NCBI GenBank assembly: GCA_951230915.1
Contig: OX579635.1
Location: 45,198,001 to 45,262,000 of the forward strand
From: Antitrichia curtipendula
Lineage: Eukaryota > Streptophyta > Bryopsida > Hypnales > Leucodontaceae
Direction: 5' to 3'
DNA length: 64,000 nt
Shown: piece by piece, positions 24,601-36,539 of the stretch
Numbering within the stretch: position 1 is the stretch's first letter
Layout: the number at the start of each line of letters is the position of its first letter
The notes under the pieces: generated by a model
Told to the model about the DNA's origin: nothing
Seen by the model: only the letters and a program-made list of their open reading frames with translations
Database searches by the model: none
Position numbers and translations under genes: made by a program

Positions 24601-25780
24601 AATTTGTCCCAGAAGGATTCCTCTCTACTTGATCCAAAATGAGATTCCGAGTTCTCTCTTTTGAAGCACGGCAGTCTCCGTCTCTCACAGGATGATCATG
24701 AAATCCCAGGTGAACACATGCACGCCGCGTCCCCGGCATTCCAACTACATAATATATTTTAGCGGAGCAAGTAGCAACGCATATGGGGACCGCGGAACAA
24801 ATTTTGCAGGAGATGGTGGAACCCGGAGGAAGAATAGGACCGACCTGAAAAGGGCCAGGAGAACATCCATCCCATTCCGTTTCGTTTATAAGTGCCACGC
24901 GGTGCTTGCGAGAGAGGTAATCGCATTCGCCATTTCCACATCGAAGGTGACCAACACATGATGATAACCGAAAGGTCAGACCGTAAGCATTTTTGATGTT
25001 AGTGGTGTGCAAGTTGGACCAAACGTGACCGTCATAACGTCTCTCCATCCCGCTGAGAAGCTTGGCTTGGCATTGCTGACCGGATTCGCCAACGGCCGGT
25101 AACTCAAATATGACATCACCATTAAACACTTGCGGAACGAATTCGACTTGATGTATCGGAATAGAATCATAATCTATTTTCTTCAATTGATTCCGAGACC
25201 CCTTTGTAAGGCACAACATTCTAAGGCATGGAATAATGGATATCCCAGAAGCACTTGTAGAAGTATTCACCACCTCTGTATCAGGTAGGGAAGATGGGGT
25301 TGGGACTTGACGGCATGGTGATGACATCTGTTTGCGAACCTTGCAGGGCGGTGACGACTCATCTGAATCGTCACTGTCAATTGAAATAACATTTACTCCA
25401 GGCTCAATTTTCACTCGTGATGTAAGTGGCCTCTGATACGAACTAGTCGATGACAATTTCATAGACCTTTCACCATTAGAAGAGCCCACAATAGAAAAGG
25501 GCAAGTCGTACACTACGTAACAACCCGGCTTCAAATGCCATGTGGTAGGACTGCTGTCCTCGACAGGCTCCTGAACTAGTGTATGAGACAATTCTCCGGT
25601 GACACTATCAAAAACTTCCTCGTCAATGTGCATGGAACTCTCCGAAAGGTGAAAACAAATACTTAATCGGCATGCACTGACTATCGCGAAACCTATGTCC
25701 TTGACTGGAAAAGAAATCGGAACAACCTCTCCTAGTGTCCGCACAAGTGCCATTGAACTAAGACGATTGCATTTACTCAT
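21661..25780 (-). pseudogene. SWIM-type Mutator-like transposase, nearly intact, one in-frame TAG
   Basis: Two exons on the minus strand: 25780-23630 and 23448-21661. The intron runs 23629-23449 (GAT|GTGAGT ... CGTAG|GACTTG), and the phase matches on both sides. I take ATG 25780 because codons upstream in the frame lack an ATG. Exon 1 carries an acidic low-complexity stretch (SIDSDDSDES), a Cys-rich zinc-binding part (GHLRCGNGECDYL), and the transposase core with FMADCAQANWNA (second catalytic Asp) and CLFHWTQSMEKH. Exon 2 carries a SWIM zinc finger, CSCPYF ... CKHLYF, with all ligands intact. An in-frame TAG at 21985-21987 cuts off the last ~107 codons after the SWIM finger; the frame stays open on both sides of it. 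The gene is divergent from the ParB-methylase gene starting near 27131. Confidence 0.75.
23449..23629 (-). other. Intron of the SWIM-type transposase gene
   Basis: Donor GTGAGT and acceptor GTAG on the minus strand; it is phase 0 and joins ...LLSDLSD to DLPAHELAE. A run of nine C (plus strand) near 23692-23700 in exon 1 is a possible slippage site. Confidence 0.7.
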
Positions 25781-27130
25781 TGAGAATGCATTCACAAAGC
25801 ACAACAATGCATGTCACTGAAATGTACCACATATCACAGAAACAGACCTTCAAAACATAGGACTTTCAATGAACTCCAACATTGAATCCGCCTCTAATAT
25901 AGAACGATCAAACTGGAAACCACCCAGGGTAATAAATTCATTCTAAACTCTACGTGTTAGCTGGTTCATATCCTAGAACATTAACAATGAAACGACGGAA
26001 ATGAACTCTATTAAACAGGTTACAAACCAATAGTAACTCTAATTAAAGTAATTAGTATTACTGTTGGAAGGTACCAATAACATTCAAAAGATATTTTGCA
26101 GGGATACTGTGACAACGCATTGAATGTGATAAAAACTAGAATGTTTTATAATACAAGAATGAATATATAATTAACCCTTTGGAGTAATGCACTTCATTGG
26201 GTACAGTCCCCTGATACTCCAAGTAGTTACGAATGACCATAAAGATGGAATAATGACACAATACGATCCTTAATGCAGCAGGCCCAATTTCACTGACAAT
26301 TACCGGTATATTGTCACTATCAATCAGTAATTGTTATCCGTCATAAATAAGAATCTACGGTATAGGCCAAACGGAAGACGCTGAACGACTACATTAAATC
26401 AGCATCCTCTGACGCCGGGATAAGCTATTGCAAGGAATACACATTATATTAATGTGAAATTTACGCTATTCATATGATAGGCTGGAACTAGGAACTGAAG
26501 GATGTGAATGGCTGTGGAAACAATGCTTATGACTCTCTTATAAGACTCAGTAAGAGCACGTCTGAGAGAATACAAATGCCAATTCGTCAAACCAAATGAC
26601 ATCACAACAGGGGAGTACATGGAACTCAGTGATCGCTGATGGTTGACATAGACGTGGATAACACAACAGCTATCATTCGAAATTATAATTGTATCCTAAA
26701 TAAATGGTGAGGGTCAAAATAATATAATGTAATCAGTGCTAATGTAGGTACCCAATGTATAGATTTTGAAAACTACTGATCGCCAGGAAAGGCCATGCGA
26801 CGCAGCGTTCCCACGGGGACCAAGACAGTGAGCTCTTCTCGTGGCATGGACTGGGCGAACCCTAAACCGTAACCCCTAACACCACGCGAGTGAGGACCAA
26901 GGCGACTGAAGACCAGTGCGGTGATTTTGCTTCTGACAAAGGCGGTATTGTTCTCCCGCAAGCTAAACCGCGCGCCACCAACTGTGGATCAAAGATCTTC
27001 TCCGCTCGTGTCTCCAGCGTATGTTGCATTTCCTTATAGTCAACCACCCTCTCCAGCTTTGCCAATGCTTGCACTGGTGTCCTCAATCGTATTAAAACTC
27101 CTCGTTTGGTTGCTCCCGTGGTAGGAAGAT
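25781..27130. promoter_or_regulatory. Divergent intergenic region (shared promoter region)
   Basis: About 1.35 kb separate the start of the transposase (minus) from the proposed first exon of the ParB-methylase gene (plus). No convincing gene lies in it. TATA-like words occur on the plus side (TATTAAAACT near 27088). Head-to-head arrangement suggests joint control, which is inference. Confidence 0.45.
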
Positions 27131-27354
27131 ATGGAGCATCCAGGACCGAAGCTGAGATCGCGCCGAAACAGGGCCAGAGGAGAAGCGGCGGACGCCCCAG
27201 TGAGGGCTTCAAGGCTGGTAAGTCTCAAGCTGAATCAATCAAGTCTTGCCAAATCATTAAGGTATAGGGTATCCGAGGTTGATGAGAAGCGCGTCTCAAC
27301 TGTGCCACCCGAACCAATGCCTTCAAGGGCTCCCCAAGAAACAGAAAGCCTCGT

Positions 27355-30060
27355 CCGCTCGCCCAGGTCGCCACCAGGCATGCTCGCTGAATCCTACAGG
27401 AACTCACTTTTTCTTGGTTGCAATATTTTTTTGGTTACGTAACCAATGCCAGCGTCGCTCCTAAGCATACCCGTGACCCTCTCTGAGACCCTTTCGGGGC
27501 CGAGAGACACCCCAGCTCGCCCAAGGGCATGCTCGCTGGATCCTACGGGAACTTACTTTTTATTTGTTGTAATATTTTTTCGGTTACGTGACCCAGACAT
27601 CGTCTCTCCTTAGCATACCTGTGACCCTCTCCGACACCCTCTCGGGGCCGAGAGATACCACAGCTCTCCCAAAGGCATGCTCGCTGAATCCTACGGGAAT
27701 TTACATTTTTCTTGTTACAATATTTTTTTGAATTTGTGAACGCAGACATAGTCGCTCCTTAGCATACCCGTGACCCTCTCTGTGACCCTCTCGGGGCCGA
27801 GAGATACCACAGCTTTCCCAAGGGCATGCTCGCTGAATCCTACGGAAACTTACTTTTTATTTGTTGTAATATTTTTTTGGTTACGTGACCCAGACATCGT
27901 CTCTCCTTAGCATACCTGTGACCCTCTCCGACACCCTCTCGGGGCCGAGAGATACCACAGCTCTCCCAAGGGCATGCGCGCTGAATCCTACGGGAACTCA
28001 CATTTTTCTTGTTACAATATTTTTTTGAATTTGTGAACGCAGACATAGTCGCTCCTTAGCATACCCGTGACCCTCTCTGTGACCCTCTCGGGGCCGAGAG
28101 ATACCACAACTCTCCCAAGGGCATGCTCGCTGAATCCTACGGGAACTCACATTTTTCTTGTTACAATATTTTTTTGAATTTGTGATTGCAAACATAGTCG
28201 CTCCTTAGCATACCTGTGACCCTCTCCGTCTCCCTCTCGGGGCCGAGAGATACCACAGCTCTCCCAAGGACATGCTCGCTGGATCCTACGGGAACTTACT
28301 TTTTATTTGTTGTAATATTTTTTTGGTTACGTGACCCAGACATCGTCTCTCCTTAGCATACCTCTGACCTTCTCCGACACCCTCTCGGGGCCGAGAGACA
28401 CCACAGCTCGCCCATGGGCATGCTCGCTGAATCCTACGGGAACTCACATTTTTCTTGTTACAATATTTTTTTGAATTTGTGAACGCAGACATAGTTGCTC
28501 CTAAGCATACATGTGACCCTCTCCGACACCCTCTCGGGGCCGAGAGACACCACAGCTCGCCCATGGGCATGCTCGCTGAATCCTACGGGAACTCACATTT
28601 TTCTTGTTACAATACAATTTTTGAATTTGTGATCGCAGACATAGTTGCTCCTTAGCATACCTGTGACCCTCTTCGTCTTCCGCTCGGGGACGAGAGATAC
28701 CACAGCTCTCCCATGGGCATGCTCGCTGAATCCTACGGGAACTCACATTTTTCTTGTTACAATATTTTTTTGAATTTGTGAACGCAGACATAGTCGCTCT
28801 TAAGCATACCCGTGACCTTCTCCGTGACCCTCTCGGGGCCGAGAGACACCCCAACTCGCCCAAGGGCATGCTCGCTGGATCCTACGGGAACTTACTTTTT
28901 ATTTGTTGTAATATTTTTTTGGTTACGTGACGCAGACATCATCTCTCCTTAGCATACCTGTGACCTTCTCCGACACCCTCTCGGGGCCGAGAGACACCAC
29001 AGCTCGCCCATGGGCATGCTCGCTGAATCCTACGGGAACTCACATTTTTCTTGTTACAATATTTTTTTGAATTTGTGATCGCAGACATAGTCGCTCCTAA
29101 GCATACCCGTGACCCTCTCGGGGCCGAGAGACACCACAGCTCGCCCAAAGGCATGCTCGCTGGATCCTATGGGAACTCACTTTTTTTTGTTATAATATTT
29201 TTTTGGTTACGTGACTAATGCCACCGTCTTTCCTTAGCAAACCTGTGACCCTGTTTGTCCCCCTCTCGGGGCCGAGAGACATCACAGCTCGCCCAGGGTT
29301 ATGCTCGCTGAATCCTACGGGAATTCACATTTTTTTGGTTATAATATTTTTTTGGTTACGTGACCTAGACATCGTCTCTCCTTAGCATACCTGTGACCCT
29401 CTCCAACACCCTCTCGGGGCCGAGAGACACCACAGCTCGCCCAGGGGCATGCTCGCTGAATCCTACGGGAACTCACATTTTTTTGGTTATAATATTTTTT
29501 TGGTTACGTGACCCAGACATCGTCTCTCCTTAGCATACCTGTGACCCTCTCCGTCTCCCTCTCGGGGCCGAGAGACACCACAGCTCGCCCAGGGGCATGC
29601 TCGTTGAATCCTACGGGAACTCACATTTTTTTGGTTATAATATTTTTTTGAATTTGTGAACGCAGACATAGTTGCTCCTAAGCATACCTGTGACCCTCTC
29701 CGACACCCTCTCGGGGCCGAGAGACACCACAGCTCGCCCATGGGCACGCTTGCTGTATCCTACGGGAACTCACTTTTACTTTGTTGCATCAATTTTTTGG
29801 GTATTTGACCGATGCCATCGTCGACCCGTAGCATACCGGTCACCCTCTCAGACAGCCTCTCGGGGCCGAGAGGCTCCACAGCTCACCCAAGGGCATGCTC
29901 ACTGAATCCTCCGGGATCACTCTACTTTTTGATACTATATTTTTTTTTGGGATTGTTGAAGCCGCCGCCGTTGCATATAAGGATACCCGTGACCGTGTCT
30001 GTCACACGTACTCTCGGGGCCGAGAGTCTCCCCAGCTTGCCATTTGGCATAGTTGCCGAA
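27355..30060 (+). repeat. Tandem array of ~148.5-bp units, about 18 copies
   Basis: Each unit contains, in order: TTAGCATACC, GTGACCCTCTC, the palindrome CTCTCGGGGCCGAGAG, CACCACAGCTC, GGGCATGCTCGCTGAATCC, TACGGGAACTCAC, and an AT-rich spacer with AATATTTTTTTG. Linkers come in at least two types mixed along the array: GGTTACGTGACC (itself a near-perfect 12-bp palindrome) and GAATTTGTGAACGC. Copies near both ends are more diverged (27420, 29800-30030), as expected from unequal crossing-over. The frames seen across the array come from the repeat and are not genes. Confidence 0.95.
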
Positions 30061-30167
30061 TCCAGATTATGTATTATCTCTTTTCATGCTAGGGGGTTGA
30101 GGGTCATCGTATGGCTGATTTCTTTGCATACGGACTTACGAACGAGTAGGCCTCTCGGTACCGAGAG
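27491..30167 (+). promoter_or_regulatory. Nineteen phased 16-bp palindromes (candidate protein-binding sites)
   Basis: Starts are 27491, 27639, 27788, 27936, 28085, 28234, 28382, 28531, 28681, 28830, 28978, 29115, 29263, 29411, 29559, 29708, 29857, 30011 and 30152. Sixteen are exactly CTCTCGGGGCCGAGAG (7-bp arms around GG). The first has one change, 28681 has two, and the last has a TA centre (CTCTCGGTACCGAGAG), making it a fully perfect palindrome. Spacing is 148-150 bp except 137, 154 and 141 at three steps. The palindrome is the best-conserved part of the unit. A dimeric DNA-binding protein is the simplest reader; which one is inference. Confidence 0.75.
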
Positions 30168-30231
30168 GGCCCGATGAGTGTGGTCCGACTTGTAGTATCA
30201 GGGAGTCGACTGTCCAATGCTTGTGGTCGAA

Positions 30232-30250
30232 AAATGTATATATACATTTG
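30232..30250 (+). promoter_or_regulatory. TATA-like element downstream of the array
   Basis: The word ATGTATATATACAT is an AT palindrome and possible TATA box about 65 bp after the last CTCTCGG palindrome and 150 bp before the acidic exon. It could mark an alternative promoter that places the array immediately upstream. Confidence 0.35.
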
Positions 30251-33200
30251 GTTTTAGGGGGTTACTTGTCCGCCAACCCTGTCCTTTCGGGCTGTGTCAA
30301 TGGTTGGTGTTGGTAATTAGTGTTCACTGTTGTATTACTCTTATCCGATCCCTTTCCATCATTCTTACTGTTCGCTGTCCAGGTTGATGTTGTTGTGCCA
30401 GATGTAGGTGACAGCATGGTCGATCCTGGACCATCGGTAGTGGTTAGTCAAGAAGAAGTTGATGACTTGCAAGGTCAGCTAATGTTGGAAGCCGACACAA
30501 TTCTAGTTTCTCGCGAGATTGGAAGCCAACCTCCAGCCGCACGGGAGATGGTAGGCGACCAGCACTTCTGGATTGATGCATTTAGCACCGAAGATGAGCC
30601 TCTGGGATGGGAGGGTTCCGGTTCCAGTCAGGAATCATCTATTAACTCGTCAGTGTGTTGCAACTTCTTCGTATCATTGTCAGGGTCCACTTCTCAGTAC
30701 TGCACTTGTGAGCGTGAGAATGATGTTTCTCCCGTCATGTCAGACGATGACGTCCTCATTATATGCTGCGGGATATATAGATCCCTTACACTGCCTTGCC
30801 CGTGTTCTATTTTGTAGTTCACCATGGACTGAGTATACCATAGTTGAACTGGAATGAATCATACTTGTCTTATGATCCAGAGTGCATTTCACATGATTTG
30901 TTTACGATTCGCGTCTTGGTCCATGCAATTCAATTTTTGGCTTTATCCATGGTATTTGATTTATGACATCTTCACTACGCACAGGGAGAGATTGTCCAAC
31001 GAGCTGAGATGGTGGAGGCCATATACAGTGATGATGATGACATTGAGTTGAACGCGGATGCACACACGTCAGAGGACGATTACATCCCAGGAGTGTTACC
31101 CGGATTTAAGGAGGAAGATATTCGTCGGGTGCAGACATTTGACACAGTTACTGTCATAAACAGTCTAAAGATTACAACCGACGGTCACTCACGTATGAAG
31201 ATCCCATTATGTAGGTTGGTGCCAATGCCTCTGGTACGTCCAACACTTTCTTGTGACTTGACTCACCTTGAAAACCAGTTCTCACGCAGCTACGACGAGG
31301 GCGCAAGAGTATTTTACGTTTTTTACTCTGATGAGAAAGGGAATACGTCCATGTTCAGTGACGACGAGAAGCGGGATTGGGGGCCTATATGGAACTCAGT
31401 CAATGACAAGTTCAACGCCTTTCTCTTGTCAGATCCAACTATTAAGCATTTGGTGGATTACAAGTTCTTTGTCTGTGACGGGAATCACAGACGAATTGCT
31501 TGGATGAACCACATTCAGAGGCTGCACAACCATGATCTTGCTTGGCATATCAGTGTGGACTCCATTGTCCTAGACACTAGACAACGCATCGGGGTTGCAA
31601 TGCAGGCGATGCATGACATCAACATGTAAGGGATTCTAGTTTTATTTCCTTGAATTGTCCTTGGTTTTGTAACATTGACGTTCTCTTATGTTTTTTTCTT
31701 TATTGGTTGATAGATTTCATATATTAAAATCGCCATGTTGATGGCTGACAGGCACACGGAGAACTCCCACGTCAAAACCAACCTCGTCCATACCCTTTAC
31801 CGGGTGCAGAAATACGGTGTTATGGAACTTGAGAAGTTTAAAGAGTTGTTGACAGAAGAAGAGGTGAAGATATGTAAGATGCACACGCAGACAAGCTGGT
31901 ATACTATGCCTTTGCATATATTCACTGGGTTTATTTTCAAGGTATGCCATATTGTTCCACTTCAATTTGTCTTAATGAATTTATTTCGGCTTCATCTAGT
32001 CCCGTGTAACTCCTTTCTCTTAATCAATAATGTCTGTAATGTGATCTTCCAGCAAGAGATCTCTGCAGCAGCTGACGTTGCCATACGAAAACTGAAAGAA
32101 GAAAATGAAGAGGTTGATGTTACCCGGGAGGCAGTTACAGCCACAATGAGAGCGGCAATCAAAGACTCGACCGACCGACACTACAAGAAGCTTTCCAAGA
32201 TTGTAGCCGTTGCAAATCCGGCCCTTACTCCAGAGTGGCTTAAAGAGGTAATTTTGTTTTCCGTGGACGTCCTTGATTCCTTCGTCAATCTCAGTGTTCT
32301 TCACATTTTGATTGACCTCTTTACTCTGGCAGATAGAAAGACACTGGAGCCATAATGCAGTTCCGGAGTTGACACTCGAAAAGCTGCAGATGATTGCGAC
32401 AGCCACAGTGGAACCTAGACACAAGGTCAAATGGCTAAATTGGATGAACGCTAGCTCTCACACAAGAGAAGCTCGTCGATTTCCACCACGCCTAGTGAAT
32501 GAAGAGAAGTTGGGCATTTTTCTGGCAAAGGCTTCTTACTACGCTGGAGTATGACGATTACCTTATTCTTGAATTGAGTGTGAAGAAAACAAAACTACTT
32601 TTGAACTGATTCTATTCTTGTATAGTTGTTGTACTATGAATGAGGATCTTTTTTGTTATACGTACTCTGACTTGACATTGGATTTTACAGCTTGAGGAGG
32701 CAGCTGCTAAGATGTTTGAGACCATCACCCAAGCGGATAGCATACCATTCGACATGGCCGTCCTTGGTGAACCCCAGTCAATCGTAGACTACCTAGAGAC
32801 TTGGCGGATGAAGCTTTGGGACCAAGCCTACACAGGGGTATTCAAGGGCCCAGATGCCTTCAAGAAATCGGACAACTTTACGCTATACAGGGGAACACTC
32901 CTCACTGTAAAGAGATTGGTTTACAGGTACCGGTTTCAATCTCTTACTCATTCACGTCAGCGGTTTGATTCCATTGTGATGTTCTTTGTAATGATTCACG
33001 CAAAATGGAGTATTCTAGTAGTTGTATGGGGACTGTATAATGAGGACGGCAATATTGTTGTCATGCTAAAGTATGCTCATTCATTTTCAGTGACCTTATG
33101 GTTTACACTAGTTGATTGTTTCAGGGATTTTTAAATACTGACAGAAGTGAGCCTCCTTGTGTGCAGATACTTCAAGTTTGAGTTGTACGGGAAGAAGGCC

Positions 33201-35126
33201 ATAAGAAAAGAGGACCTACCCCCGTTTCTCACTACCTGGTTAGACCGGTCGTCTGCCGACTGTATGTTCTTGACGACACAGTTGCAGAAGTGGACTAGTC
33301 CTCATTTGCAGACTTGCCCTTGGTATCTTGAGTGTAACTTCGGCGTTACACCACCAGAGGAAGAGGACCTCTTCCAAACGCTCAAAGATTCCGTGGTAAC
33401 TGACGCAGAGTTCGATGAGTTTGCTGGATTGGATCCAGAGGCCAAGGCCAAGGCTATCAAGAAGAGGGAAATTTCCAACAGGAAGAAGGTGGATAAGCTT
33501 GAAGAGGCTAAGAAGAAATTCGAGGAGAACAAGAAAAAGGCTGAGGGGAACAAGAAGAAGCGGCAATTTGAGAAAGAGCAAGAGAAGGAGAACAAGAAAC
33601 GCCGACTTCAAAAGGATGATCGACAGGCGCCTGAACCAGCTACAAGTGCAACGGACGTCAACATTTCGTCATCCGGCTTCTCCCTTACTCAAGAGCGCTT
33701 GGTGCAAGGGATGACGCCGTTGACTAGGAATGTGAACCCTTCGCCTGACATCGACGAGTGCATATTGAATATGGCATTAGGAGGTCTGGAGATGGGATCC
33801 AAGGCCTTCGACGATGTTGAGGCCTTCTTAGTCATGGTAATCCCTTCACCTCTTTATTGTGCATATTTGGATTGCTAATATAGGCCATCAATTTTGAGTA
33901 CAGATCAATTCAGCCACATGACACTACCTTTGTTATCTGAATAAAAAGAAGTTCATAAGAATTCATAATAAATGTGTTGCACTAATTTTACCTTCACTTT
34001 TCTGTAAAATGCAGCATTCGTGTGACAAGAGCCGCTCCTTCAACGGAGTCATTGGAACAGAGGCAGCTGTGGACTTTATGATTGTTGATGTGCCTGAGGG
34101 ACTCCATGTTCCTACCATATCATGCGCACCTGCTCCAGTGCCGAAGTGGAACGACTTCAGATCCGACTGTTTGGTTCATGTCTTTGACTTTGCACACCAG
34201 TACCTACATGACAATGGCGCTCTTTTCTTGATATACCCTGCATCGTCTTCTTCACACCGAAGCCACATTCTCGGATGCTGCTAGGAATACGATTTCCGCA
34301 TACTAGAGACATATTTCGGCATTAATCATCTGCACTTGACATCAGCCGCAAACCAGAAGAAAACGGTATTTCTCTTTAAATTCACTTGACAGCATATGAA
34401 TGCATTTGGCATTGTTGTCCGTGATATTGACATAATTGTGAATGCAGACTCAGAGGTTTTCCATCTCCCTACTTGTGAGAAAGTCGGGACCAAAGACAAG
34501 GGCTGACTTCCCCTTTCAATTTGTCCCGTCTCAAGAGAAGGTGGGAGTGAACCTTGCTATGGACGACATCCTCCGCAACTTGGTTTTTAAAGACGATGTG
34601 ACAATGAACAATGACGTGCCATGGCGTGGTCCTCGGGAAAAAGGCTGTGAGTTCATGCAGATGCTGGTTGAGGTAGCGACTACACCAGGGGACGTGGTGG
34701 TTGACTGTACAGTGGCCACAGGTGTGATTCTAACATTTATTCAGGTACTTTAAACTGCATTATACAGTTACACATTGAATGTGAACTTGATCCTCAATTT
34801 TCTTTATGTACAGGTTCCAGCATCCAAGCTTGCCGTGCTACGCGTCGTTATATCTTGGCTTTTGAGGAAAATAAGGACATCTTCGATGCCCTTCTAGCTC
34901 CCGTTATTCGGAAAGTTGTGGTTCTTGAGGCAGAGCAGGCAATCTCCGAGCCTGACCTTGGAAACGAGAATGATGATGAAGTCGTCATTCAGAAGGTCCA
35001 GAAGACACTCCGATTCAGTAAGTAAGTCGTCTTCTAAGCTCTGTATTTCATGCAAATTACTTCAGTTTGTTGTGTGGTCTTTTAATATGTTATTCACTGA
35101 TTTGTGTAGGCAAGGCCAAGAAGTGA

Positions 35127-36500
35127 CTTCCTCCAAGAATGTTCCTTTTTTTGCACATCCACTTTTCTTTCCGAGCCCCCCCAAATCCTTTGCGCTCCCT
35201 CCGTATGCAAAGGCTTCTTGTAGGGATGTTGTTGCAGAAGACCCACGGCCATCTTCTAGGGCTTGATTCGTGAATCCCCGCGTTCTACACTTTGTAGACG
35301 AAGAGGCAGTGGAGACAGATGGGCAAACTTCTGATAGTGAGGGTAGTTCTATGTCAGCACTTTGACTAGTGATGTACTCTGAGATAGGCTATTGAACAAT
35401 TCCACTTGTTGCATTCAGTTTTTAAAATTTACATGGCGTTCTCTACTAACATGTATCTACATTGACACTGCTTATATGAAATGTCTTGATAATACCATTT
35501 TGGCTCAAGTTCTCTTCTGACATTTCTACTAGGCTAACAGATTGGGCTGCTCTATTGGGCATGGCATGGCGGACTGCCTTGCCTGTCCAGTTTGATGGCC
35601 ACAAGTAGCTGTAGTGCTTAAACTACAAGGCTAACTAAAAACCGCAAGGCTATTAGGCCTTGCTAACAACCCTAACCCTTGCAACGTGCGGTTCGTCACC
35701 ATAGTCTATGTTTCCCCTCAACATATACAACTATTCTTTTTTCAAAGCTTCAGTCTTACTAGGTATGCATGTTCTTTTCTCTTTATCTTTTAGTGCATAT
35801 GAATCGGTCTTGTAGGATACTGTAGAAGCGCATAATCATTGGAGAATGCACCTCCAATGATGGAACTACTTGATATGTCCATTATACAAGTTCTCTGCCA
35901 TGAATCCCACGATGGTTGAAAAAAGGTCTAAGTCCAGTACAGGATCATAAAAGTCATTCAAATTTGATGAATGAAGCAACAATTTGACAGATTATCCCCA
36001 AACCATCTCCTTCATGCAATACAATCATATATGCTACATGATGATTGTACTTCAATTCGGTTTGTTTGTCCCACTTTCTCTCGGATGAAGCTGGTAGCAT
36101 GACTATAAACACCAAAGGTTCAAAACTGTGTTCTCACTAACTTAGAAATGTGACTTCATCCGCGAGCCCAATGTTGACCCAACTCTTGAACTCCACTAAA
36201 CTCTTGAATGTTCAAAAAGAAGTTACTTCTTGTCAAGTAGGCCCAAAAGCATGCCTTTCACCAAAGCCTAAACCCTAATTTTAGTTTCAAATCTGAATCA
36301 TGAATCTTCTATTTATTTCATTTTTTTAAATCCATTCTTGATAGTTCGGCATCCATGTTCTCATACCTTTTTTTGTGGGGGGGGGGGGGGGGGTAAGGCT
36401 CTCATGTTCTTTCATCCCATTTTATAACCCTAAACCCTAAGAAATTTACATCCAGGTTTTTGGCAACCAAAGATTCCTTTCTCAAACCATATGAAGCCAT
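35127..36500. other. 3' flank of the ParB-methylase gene; no other gene seen
   Basis: Non-coding. It contains a small hairpin at about 35643-35662 (GCAAGGC ... GCCTTGC), a run of about 18 G near 36377-36393, and a short telomere-like CCCTAAACCCTAA near 36427-36440. Confidence 0.5.
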
Positions 36501-36539
36501 TGTTTCCAATTCTTTGAACTCAGTCACGCTATTGAATTT

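Larger units (their letters stand above)
27218..30382 (+). other. Proposed first intron of the ParB-methylase gene, holding the palindrome array
   Basis: The frame from ATG 27131 reaches a consensus donor CTG|GTAAGT at 27218. The acidic exon begins after TGTCCAG at 30383 in the same phase (0). The array of 148-bp units fills this 3.2-kb interval. If transcription instead starts downstream of the array, near the TATATATA at 30235-30244, the array would be a promoter-proximal region rather than an intron. Confidence 0.5.
27131..35126 (+). pseudogene. ParB-like / beta-class DNA amino-methyltransferase-like protein, 12 exons, one in-frame TAG
   Basis: Proposed exons: 27131-27217, 30383-30652 (both tentative), 30985-31625, 31752-31941, 32053-32247, 32333-32548, 32691-32926, 33167-33836, 34015-34365, 34448-34721, 34814-35017, 35110-35126. 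All have GT-AG borders and all phases agree, giving about 1116 codons. Residues ~1-29 are basic (KLRSRRNRARG, a likely nuclear signal). Residues ~30-150 are acidic. At ~185-300 lies a ParB/sulfiredoxin-like fold with IPLCRLVPMPLVRP and the DGNHRR motif (DGNHR at 31477-31491). A helical middle and a Lys/Glu-rich coiled coil (33480-33620) follow. The C-terminus is methylase-like: FMIVDVPEG at motif IV (34087), then TTPGDVVVDCTVATG at the SAM-binding motif I (from 34703), then RRYILAFEENKDIF. Motif IV before motif I is the beta-class order. An in-frame TAG at 34282 falls between the two motifs, so this copy is probably truncated. Function is unknown in plants as far as I know. Confidence 0.7.

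Noticed and set aside
27543..29905. Series of repetitive reading frames on both strands (RRIQRACPWESCGISRP-type)
   Set aside because: They are translations of the 148-bp tandem array; the frames start and stop with the repeat and show no protein domain.
27355..30060. CRISPR array
   Set aside because: Units of 148 bp are repeated in full with similar linkers, there are no unique spacers, and the host is a plant.
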